Shown one piece after another: positions 47,379 through 54,736 of a stretch of 64,000 nt of DNA. The stretch is taken from assembly GCA_964395975.1 (NCBI GenBank), contig CAYNBZ010000004.1:1-64000 (forward strand), in the 5' to 3' direction. Source of the stretch: Avimuribaculum sp964395975. Lineage in GTDB: Bacteria; Bacteroidota; Bacteroidia; Bacteroidales; Muribaculaceae. Position 1 is the stretch's first letter; each line of letters begins with the position of its first letter. The notes below the pieces were generated by a model, which saw nothing but the letters and a program-made list of their open reading frames with translations, did no database searches and had not been told where the DNA came from. A program made the position numbers and the translations under genes.

Positions 47379-48554
47379 CTATTTCACCACAATCTTGGTA
47401 GTCGATGAACGTCCATCGGCAAGATTTGCCCTGACAATATAAATGCCGGCATTGATATTATCAACATTTACAGTTTGCCCATAACCTTCTGCCACTTTTG
47501 TCCCCGACATACTATACACTTCCACAATACCCTCTGCTGGTAATATGATTGTTCCGGCAGCATAACGTATATCGAATTTTTCCGTGGTAATCAATGCAAC
47601 ACCCGAGCTATTCATATCACCCGGATCAGCAAATGAGGTAGTTTCATCACTCGTTCCCTTCTGATATATTTTCACATAATTTACATACATGCTCTGCTGG
47701 TAGTTGTTATCTTCATTGAGAGCCGTAATGCCATCGATATCCCATATTCCTGTAAAATCACCTCCTATGGCAAGATTGAACAGTATGAAATTTTCCTTGT
47801 GGAAATAAGTTCCCGGTGTATATTCATCGGTCGATTCGGGAATTGTCATTTCAAAATATGGATCCACATCAGGATACTTGTCGAGATCGACATACATAGC
47901 AATTCTTTCTTCATTCCAAATGCAAGTATAGATATGAAATTCTCCATCTTGCAAACTGTAGTCATACGTGACAGCCCGTGAATAATTCGGATGATTTACA
48001 GAAGATGGCCCCCAATGACATGCGCCATTAAAATAACGGTCTTGCGTGCCTTGAGCTATCCCTGTAGAATTACCAAATTCCATAATATCAGTTTCTCCAC
48101 ATTGCGGCCACCCCACTTCGTCGTAGTCGTTGCCCATCATCCAAAACGCAGGCCACAATCCGTTGGCTGTCTGTGGCAATTTAATGGCAGCTTCCACCTT
48201 GCCATGCTTGAAAGCAATTTTCCCTTTCGAGTTGATACGCCCCGAGGTGCAGGTTTTGCCTGAGAACGATTCCTTTATGGCAGTAAGTATCAAGCATCCA
48301 TTCCCTTCTCCATCATCGCCCAAGTGCACATTGCTATCATGATTGGTATAATACTGCAACTCGTTGTTACCGCCACCCGAGCCTGTAACCTCGATGTTCC
48401 ATCGGTCGAGATTCAATTCTTCATCGTCAAACAAGTCTTGCCACACAAGCGTATAACCATCGGTTTCACCTGTACCCGTCTGTGGCTCGGCTGCCAATGC
48501 AGTTAATGACATGGCTAATGACAACGATGCAGTTATAAATTTCAAATTTTTCAT
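47379..48554 (-). CDS. GH16 beta-1,3-glucanase with C-terminal sorting tail
   Basis: 391 aa. Signal peptide ends ALAA. The GH16 domain spans about 30-300 with the catalytic motif GETDIMEFG: E154, D156, E159 (T in place of the common I). WPAFWMMGND and YVKIYQKG flank the fold as in the paralogue. About 320-391 is a beta-sandwich tail (VEVYSMSGTKVAEG, INAGIYIVRANL) of the type IX secretion type. Probably an extracellular or surface laminarinase. It follows the candidate binding protein by 141 bp containing a hairpin-rich repeat. Confidence 0.93.
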   Translation of the reverse strand: MKNLKFITASLSLAMSLTALAAEPQTGTGETDGYTLVWQDLFDDEELNLDRWNIEVTGSGGGNNELQYYTNHDSNVHLGDDGEGNGCLILTAIKESFSGKTCTSGRINSKGKIAFKHGKVEAAIKLPQTANGLWPAFWMMGNDYDEVGWPQCGETDIMEFGNSTGIAQGTQDRYFNGACHWGPSSVNHPNYSRAVTYDYSLQDGEFHIYTCIWNEERIAMYVDLDKYPDVDPYFEMTIPESTDEYTPGTYFHKENFILFNLAIGGDFTGIWDIDGITALNEDNNYQQSMYVNYVKIYQKGTSDETTSFADPGDMNSSGVALITTEKFDIRYAAGTIILPAEGIVEVYSMSGTKVAEGYGQTVNVDNINAGIYIVRANLADGRSSTTKIVVK

Positions 48555-48575
48555 ATTCCGATTCTAAAAATAAAA

Positions 48576-48674
48576 CCCTCTCCTACTTTCTCCCAAAATG
48601 AGAGGCTTTCAAAATTTCTTAACGGCTAAATGCCAACTTTTGGAAGCCTCCCCTTTCGGGGAGGTCGGAGAGGG
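48576..48674. repeat. Hairpin-rich element with terminal inverted repeats
   Basis: CCCTCTCC (48576-48583) and GGAGAGGG (48667-48674) form the ends of a 99-bp unit; the flanks AAA and ATTT extend the symmetry. Inside, CCTCCCC-TTTC-GGGGAGG (48648-48665) is a strong hairpin. It lies between two genes of the glucan operon and may tune the message or be a miniature mobile repeat. Confidence 0.6.
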
Positions 48675-48695
48675 ATTTACTCACCAATTTTTATA

Positions 48696-49637
48696 TTACT
48701 TCAGTACAACCTTCTTAACAACATTACCGGCCTTTACTACATATACACCGCTTGCCAAGTCTTCACAACCCACAACAGCAGTCTTGCCACTCTTGACGAG
48801 TTGACCAGAGATGTTATAGAGTTGGATGCCTGCATTGTTGTTGCCAAGTACTTGGATAGTCTTGTCGCTTACGATAACTTCTATGTCATCATTATTGACA
48901 GCAATGTTGCTAACCGAGCTACCTTCACTGGCGGGAGAGTAGAAATAAACACCATCGATGGCAAAGTTTACTCCAGCTACAGAACCCGCAAGGATAGCAT
49001 AGACATTACCTACAAATGCACCTGCAGTGTACTCAAAATCAGGGCACAATTCTTTTAGTTGGGCAAAAGTAATATCGATGGCAATCCAATCGCCTTCGGT
49101 ATCCAATGCTCCTACCAACGGATAAATTGTGCCGTCGTTTTCAAATGCAGTTGAGCCTACAGAAATAGTGGCAGCATTCCAACCGTAACCGTCATCAGCT
49201 TGACCGATGATGATACCAAGGCTCGATGGAACAGTTCCGCTACGCAAGCACATATGGAAATGAGAGTCATCACTTAATGCGCTAAAATCTGCTTCAGTTG
49301 AGATATATTGGCCACAACCTGACCAACCATCAGTAGGCGATACTACGAATGCAGTGTAACCATCATAGTTATCATCAACACCTGGCTCATATGTATCCCA
49401 TGCTTCCAGACCTGACCATACATACATGAATATATTGGTGTCATCAACATTGTAGTTAAACACCTCCTTGCCCTCAGCTACCAATGCTTCCTGCACTGCT
49501 GTGTTCATTCCAAAAGCGTGATACACCTGGCCAACTTCGGTAGTGGTCGTAACACTTGTTTCATAGCTCACATACTGGGCATTGGCAACACTCATGCCAC
49601 ATGCTGCGATAGCAGCCAAAAGAGTCAATTTTTTCAT
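48696..49637 (-). CDS. Candidate surface glycan-binding protein with sorting tail
   Basis: 313 aa. Signal peptide (MKKLTLLAAIAACGMSVANA). Residues 20-240 are beta-rich and aromatic/acidic (FMYVWSGLEAWDTYEPG, SPTDGWSGCGQYISTEADFS) and match no family I recognise. The tail (about 255-313: IQLYNISGQLVKSG, LASGVYVVKAGNVVKKVVLK) is a type IX-like sorting domain. Position after SusD suggests a SusE/SGBP role in binding beta-glucan. No catalytic motif is visible. Confidence 0.65.
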   Translation of the reverse strand: MKKLTLLAAIAACGMSVANAQYVSYETSVTTTTEVGQVYHAFGMNTAVQEALVAEGKEVFNYNVDDTNIFMYVWSGLEAWDTYEPGVDDNYDGYTAFVVSPTDGWSGCGQYISTEADFSALSDDSHFHMCLRSGTVPSSLGIIIGQADDGYGWNAATISVGSTAFENDGTIYPLVGALDTEGDWIAIDITFAQLKELCPDFEYTAGAFVGNVYAILAGSVAGVNFAIDGVYFYSPASEGSSVSNIAVNNDDIEVIVSDKTIQVLGNNNAGIQLYNISGQLVKSGKTAVVGCEDLASGVYVVKAGNVVKKVVLK

Positions 49638-49682
49638 AACATTTTGTTTTTAGATAATTGTTAATAATATTGTGTTGAAAGA

Positions 49683-49718
49683 GGAGCGCGACGCGCAGCA
49701 TTGCTTTGCTCACGCTCC
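49683..49718 (-). other. Hairpin between susD and the binding-protein gene
   Basis: GGAGCG (49683-49688) pairs with CGCTCC (49713-49718) around a GC-rich loop, in the 95-bp gap between the two genes. Weakly T-rich downstream on the minus strand. It could attenuate or stabilise the operon message. Confidence 0.45.
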
Positions 49719-49732
49719 TTTATGTTTTGTAA

Positions 49733-51301
49733 TCAATAACCCGGGTTTTGCTCCATTGCATTAAGGTTGATTTCCTCGGCAGGTATCGGGAAGAGTTCAT
49801 GCTTGCCTTGTACAAACGAAGCCATCTCGGCACGTGCATCTTCCGACTCATTCGAACCATAACTGCCAACGTCCTTGTCCATCACTTCATAGGCTATACC
49901 CCAACGGCATAGGTCAAACCATCTGTGACCTTCCATTGCAAGTTCCACACGGCGCTCGTGACGGATTGCACTACGCAAGTCACTATAGCCATAGTTAGGA
50001 TATTCTGCCATGCCTACTCTGGCACGTACTGTATTAAGCATTTCTTGAGCCGTAGCCGTATTGCCACCACCTTCAACGATGGCCTCAGCATACATCAGCA
50101 TCACATCTGACAAACGAATCAGGCGATAGTTCAACGGACTGCGAGTAGCATGTGACAACGAAATATAGTTACCATCGTCGTCACGGTAAGCAGTTTTGGC
50201 ATTGTGATACGAACTGCCGAGGTAGCTAATAGAAGCATCAGATTCTAAATCATCTTCCGAAGCCTCAATAATAGTCCACTCGCGACGTGGGTCACCATCT
50301 TCAAATTCATCATAGAGATTTTGTGTAGGATGATTGAAACCCCATCCTGCCATACTGCCGAGCGATGCACCGCGACTGCGAGTAAGAATGGTGGTAAATG
50401 TACCACGTGTAAAGCCAAAGCCTTCGCCATAGTCGCTCGTAGGATCTTCCATATACTGGATTTCAAATACCGACTCGGGACCGTTCTCTCCGGCAAGTGT
50501 AAAGTTATCAGGATAGTTCGCGCAAAGTTGATACTCACCGGGATATTGCTCACTCATGAATGTTTCGCCCCAAGTGATGGCGTTTGCATAATCATGCATA
50601 TAAAGGTAAACCTTGAGCAACATGGCCTGTGCGGCACCCTTGGTGACACGTCCCAAGTCCTCATCCGAATACTCGCTCTTATTCCACAAGAGGGATTCAG
50701 CATTCAAAAGGTCTTCAATGATTTTTTCATATACATAGTCGGAGGACGAACGCGATAATTGCCAATTGTCGGAACTGTCGATTACGACATCAGTATATGG
50801 CACACCGCCAAATATTCGCACGAGGCGGAAATAATAATAAGCTCTCATGAAATATGCCTCGCCGAGCAGACACTCCTTGCGACTTTCGGTCATGTCATCA
50901 TCGGCATCTACATCAGGTACTTCTTGCAGCGCAAGATTACAACGCTGTATGCCTTGATACTGCGCACGATAGAAATCGAGCAACAATGTGTTGTAAGCGT
51001 TGGTCTTGAAATTTTCGATGTCATAGGCATCTGCCATGTCGGCAGTGTTCTGACCACCCTTAAGGGCATCGTCCGATGCAATATCGCCTATAAACCATTC
51101 GCTGCAATATGTGCTGTTATATTCCCACGCAAGAGGTGTGTAGCAGGCATTGACCACCTGTATGGCAGTAGCACCCGAAGTGAAAAAGTCACTGAGCGAT
51201 GTGGTACCGGGCGACTCCTCGGTGAGCCAATCGTGGCATGAAGTTGTTGATCCAAGCATCGCCATGCCACACAATGCCAAAAATATATTGTTTACTTTCA
51301 T
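49733..51301 (-). CDS. SusD/RagB family outer-membrane lipoprotein
   Basis: 522 aa surface lipoprotein that caps the SusC transporter and binds oligosaccharide. Lipoprotein signal with C22-type lipobox (GSTTSC). The TPR-like SusD fold shows EAYFMRAYYYFRLVRIFGGV and the C-terminal RHERRVELAMEGHRWFDLCRWG, PIPAEEINLN and NPGY end. It starts 23 bp after SusC. Confidence 0.97.
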   Translation of the reverse strand: MKVNNIFLALCGMAMLGSTTSCHDWLTEESPGTTSLSDFFTSGATAIQVVNACYTPLAWEYNSTYCSEWFIGDIASDDALKGGQNTADMADAYDIENFKTNAYNTLLLDFYRAQYQGIQRCNLALQEVPDVDADDDMTESRKECLLGEAYFMRAYYYFRLVRIFGGVPYTDVVIDSSDNWQLSRSSSDYVYEKIIEDLLNAESLLWNKSEYSDEDLGRVTKGAAQAMLLKVYLYMHDYANAITWGETFMSEQYPGEYQLCANYPDNFTLAGENGPESVFEIQYMEDPTSDYGEGFGFTRGTFTTILTRSRGASLGSMAGWGFNHPTQNLYDEFEDGDPRREWTIIEASEDDLESDASISYLGSSYHNAKTAYRDDDGNYISLSHATRSPLNYRLIRLSDVMLMYAEAIVEGGGNTATAQEMLNTVRARVGMAEYPNYGYSDLRSAIRHERRVELAMEGHRWFDLCRWGIAYEVMDKDVGSYGSNESEDARAEMASFVQGKHELFPIPAEEINLNAMEQNPGY

Positions 51302-51324
51302 TGTTTATGCTTAACTTATAAGGT

Positions 51325-54300
51325 TCAGAATGAAATGTTTGCTCCAATGATATATGAACGAGCCTGCGGATAATTGCCATAATCGATGGTACTGCCCACT
51401 TCAGGGTCGTAACCAGAGTACTTAGTGGCCGTCAACAGGTTACTACCTTGCAGATACACGCGACAGCTTTCAAGACCTATCTTGCGGATTACCTTTTGTG
51501 GAATGGTATAGCCTATCTGCATGTTCTTCAAGCGTAAATAAGAACCGTTCTCAAGGAAACGGTCGGAAACATAGTAGTTAACCGAATTGCTGGGATTAGG
51601 TATCGTGCCATCGGTATTGTCAGTAGTCCAAGCATTGACCATGACCGGACTAAGTATCGAAGACGACCCATCGCCTTCCAAGCGGTGACGAAGCTGGTTG
51701 TAAATCTTGTTACCGGCAACGCCTTGGAAGAAAAGCTGAACATCGAAATTCCGCCACTCCAAACCGATATTGACACCATAGTTGAGCCATGGAATGCTTG
51801 ACCCAAGATTTACGCGGTCGTTATCATCGATTACACCATCGCCATTGACATCCTTGTACTTTGCATCGCCGGCATGGAACGGAGTTGTGGAAGACGTGTA
51901 ACCATATAAATAATCAAGCACCTCTTCATCACTGCTGTAAACACCTTCATACACGTAACCCCAGTAATAATACAATGGATAACCCTCATCAACGACAGTA
52001 ACATTGTCATAACCGCTATAGATGGTGGAACCACCGTTCAAACCGGTCAGTTCATTATCGATAAACGACACATTTCCTCCTATTGAATAGTAAACCTCGC
52101 CAATATTGTTGCGATGCTCAAGGGAGATTTCGATACCACGGTTGCGGACAGTTCCCACATTGCTCACTGCCGAATAGCGGTTACCCACATGAGCCGGTGC
52201 CGTTACGCTCATAAGCATGTCCTTGGTGTTGCGGATGAATAAATCAACATTACCATTCAACTTACCACGCCATAGGCTGAAATCCGTACCTAAACTCCAT
52301 TGTTCGGTATTTTCCCAATGTCCACCGTTGTTAATCCATGTAAGAACAGTCGCTCCATTAGCGAGCTGTTGATCCGAGCCCAACACATAGTCAACAAATG
52401 TAGGACCTATGTTGAACATTGTGAGGGTGAATGCATCATTACCAATGTTGTCATTACCAACACGTCCCCAACCGGCACGAATCTTGAGCATGTCGAGATT
52501 ATGGAAATCTTTCATGAACGACTCTTCGCTTATCTTCCATGCTAAAGCAGTTGACGGGAAATAACCCCAAGGATTGTCGGGAAACTTACTCGAACCATCG
52601 GCACGGAAGTTTACAGTTATAAGATAGCGGTTGTCGAAACCATAATGCACACGACTCAAGAAAGACACACGGCGGTTACGGGTCACACTGTCGCTCGGAT
52701 TACTATAGTCGGCTGTGGTCTGTGACAAATACCAGTTTTTCTCTTCGGGATTAAGAATGGTGGACCCTGATGCTCCTATCGAATAATAATTATATTCTTC
52801 GGTAGTTTGACCAATCATTATTGAAAAGTCATGTTTGTTGATAGTGCGCGCATAGGTGAGGATATTATCCACGGTCCAATTATAAGTGCGACCAATGTCT
52901 GAACTAAGAAAATTGGTTTCATTCTTGTCATAGGACGAGTATTCATACGCATCCTTGAATTCCTTATTGGTCGATATGTTATAATCAAAACTATAGCTCG
53001 AACGGAATGTCAATCCCTCAAACGGGGTAATCTCGGCAAACACATTGCCGACAAAACGCTCGTTGCGATTCTTCGGATGAGTATGCTCGACCATGCTGAG
53101 CGGGTTGGTTACATTTTTGTTACCGCCCGACCCTGCACTGATGCGACCACTCAGATCGTCGCCATATCGGTTCACAGAACCTTCGGGATAGCGAACCGGA
53201 TCCCACGGAGCCATGGCTAATGCTGCCGACAATATCGATGCACCGGCACTCTCGCTGTTGTTCATGGCATTACGGGCAGTAGAACTCATGAACGATACAT
53301 TTTCGCCTACCTTAAGCCAATTGTTAACTATATGCGATGTGTTCAGACGTACCGTAAGACGTTCGTACTCCGACCCGATAATCGTACCTTCTTGTGAATA
53401 CCACGACCCGCTGAGCGAATATGTAGTCTTTTCGCTTCCGCCATCTATCGCCAGGTGATAATTCTGTATCATTGCATCTTGGAACACAACGTCCTGCCAA
53501 TCGGTATTCTGCGCTTCATAGTTAAATCCGGTAGGATTGGTTTCGGCATCATAGACAGTGGGATAATAAGCATTATAGATACCTCCATAACGTGTCAACC
53601 AAGCATTAAGACCATTTGCAGCATAATATTCCCTCGATGATCGCGAGCCTGTGAAATTAATCATGGCATCGGCATACTCTTGCGTGTTCATTACATCGAG
53701 AGTGCGCCAACGCTGTTGCACACCTACGTATGCATCGAGCGACACACGCGTCTTTTGATTGACCTTGCCGGTACGTGTGGTCACGATGATAACACCGTTT
53801 GCACCACGCGAGCCATAAATGGCTGCTGCCGAAGCATCCTTCAGTATTTCGGTTGATTCGATGTCCTGTGGGCTGAGGAACGAAATATCATCTACGATGA
53901 CACCATCCACTACATATATAGGATCTGCACCGTTGACGGTACCCACACCACGGATACGCACTTCTGGCGAGCCCCCCGGTTGACCCGAACTGTTGTTGAC
54001 TGTTACACCTGCAGCTTGACCTTGCAATGCATTCGCAAGGCTCGCAGCCGGAGTTTTTTTCAACTTGTCGGCAGCAACAGTGGTCACCGACCCTGTGAGG
54101 TCGCTCTTCTTCATCGTGCCGTAACCAACGGCGACAACCTCTTGCAACACATTTGCTTCGGCCTCAAGCACAATATTGATTGTGGGCGATGTACCCACTT
54201 TCACGTTTTGCGCTTGGCAACCTACATAGGAAAATACCAATGTCTGGCCACTCTCGGCCGTAATGGTATAATTTCCATCAATGTCGGTAGCGACACCCAC

Positions 54301-54450
54301 CGTAGGATTCTCTTTGACCACCACCGCCACACCCGGCAATGGCAATCCGTCCTCGGCCGAAGTCACGACTCCCGACACTTTTATTGTCTGCGCAAGCCCT
54401 GCCAACGCCGACAATAAAAACACTGTTAATAGTAGAATCTGTTTCTTCAT
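51325..54450 (-). CDS. SusC/RagA family TonB-linked transporter
   Basis: 1041 aa outer-membrane transporter for beta-glucan oligosaccharides (inferred from the neighbours). Signal peptide MKKQILLLTVFLLSALAGLA. A carboxypeptidase-regulatory-like domain (about 22-105) is followed by a TonB box/plug with VVAVGYGTMKKSDLTGSV, NALQGQAAGVTV, IRIRGVGT-like VRIRGVGTVNGADPIYVVDG and AAIYGSRGANGVIIVTT. The 22-strand barrel ends in the ISF terminus (YIIGANISF). First gene of the minus-strand operon, divergent from its regulator. Confidence 0.97.
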   Translation of the reverse strand: MKKQILLLTVFLLSALAGLAQTIKVSGVVTSAEDGLPLPGVAVVVKENPTVGVATDIDGNYTITAESGQTLVFSYVGCQAQNVKVGTSPTINIVLEAEANVLQEVVAVGYGTMKKSDLTGSVTTVAADKLKKTPAASLANALQGQAAGVTVNNSSGQPGGSPEVRIRGVGTVNGADPIYVVDGVIVDDISFLSPQDIESTEILKDASAAAIYGSRGANGVIIVTTRTGKVNQKTRVSLDAYVGVQQRWRTLDVMNTQEYADAMINFTGSRSSREYYAANGLNAWLTRYGGIYNAYYPTVYDAETNPTGFNYEAQNTDWQDVVFQDAMIQNYHLAIDGGSEKTTYSLSGSWYSQEGTIIGSEYERLTVRLNTSHIVNNWLKVGENVSFMSSTARNAMNNSESAGASILSAALAMAPWDPVRYPEGSVNRYGDDLSGRISAGSGGNKNVTNPLSMVEHTHPKNRNERFVGNVFAEITPFEGLTFRSSYSFDYNISTNKEFKDAYEYSSYDKNETNFLSSDIGRTYNWTVDNILTYARTINKHDFSIMIGQTTEEYNYYSIGASGSTILNPEEKNWYLSQTTADYSNPSDSVTRNRRVSFLSRVHYGFDNRYLITVNFRADGSSKFPDNPWGYFPSTALAWKISEESFMKDFHNLDMLKIRAGWGRVGNDNIGNDAFTLTMFNIGPTFVDYVLGSDQQLANGATVLTWINNGGHWENTEQWSLGTDFSLWRGKLNGNVDLFIRNTKDMLMSVTAPAHVGNRYSAVSNVGTVRNRGIEISLEHRNNIGEVYYSIGGNVSFIDNELTGLNGGSTIYSGYDNVTVVDEGYPLYYYWGYVYEGVYSSDEEVLDYLYGYTSSTTPFHAGDAKYKDVNGDGVIDDNDRVNLGSSIPWLNYGVNIGLEWRNFDVQLFFQGVAGNKIYNQLRHRLEGDGSSSILSPVMVNAWTTDNTDGTIPNPSNSVNYYVSDRFLENGSYLRLKNMQIGYTIPQKVIRKIGLESCRVYLQGSNLLTATKYSGYDPEVGSTIDYGNYPQARSYIIGANISF

Positions 54451-54525
54451 AAAAGAATTTAGGCATTTATTGTTTTAGGAAATTGTAAAGGTTGTAAAAA
54501 AACTGCTCTCGCACTTTTTACATTG

Positions 54526-54533
54526 CAAAATTA
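54526..54533 (-). promoter_or_regulatory. -7 box for the susC operon
   Basis: TAATTTTG on the minus strand, 75 nt upstream of the SusC start. No TTG at -33, as expected for an activator-dependent promoter. Confidence 0.45.
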
Positions 54534-54655
54534 AAAGATACATATATATTAGGAGTGGGTATTTTATTCATAAAAAACTCTACATACAGCTGTACATAAC
54601 ACTACACATCCACAACAAATAAAAATTAATTCACTGTATATAAATACATTACAAT

Positions 54656-54677
54656 AAACATGTTATATAACATGTTT
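54656..54677. promoter_or_regulatory. 22-bp perfect palindrome, candidate operator
   Basis: AAACATGTTAT followed by its exact reverse complement, lying about 60 bp upstream of the regulator start and in the region shared with the divergent susC promoter. A smaller 10-bp palindrome (TACAGCTGTA) lies at about 54585-54596. Bases 54451-54736 hold only regulatory DNA. Confidence 0.55.
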
Positions 54678-54736
54678 TTATTTTATCCACTACTAATAAC
54701 TTTTTTCGATATTTGAAACATCAATCGAAACATCCA

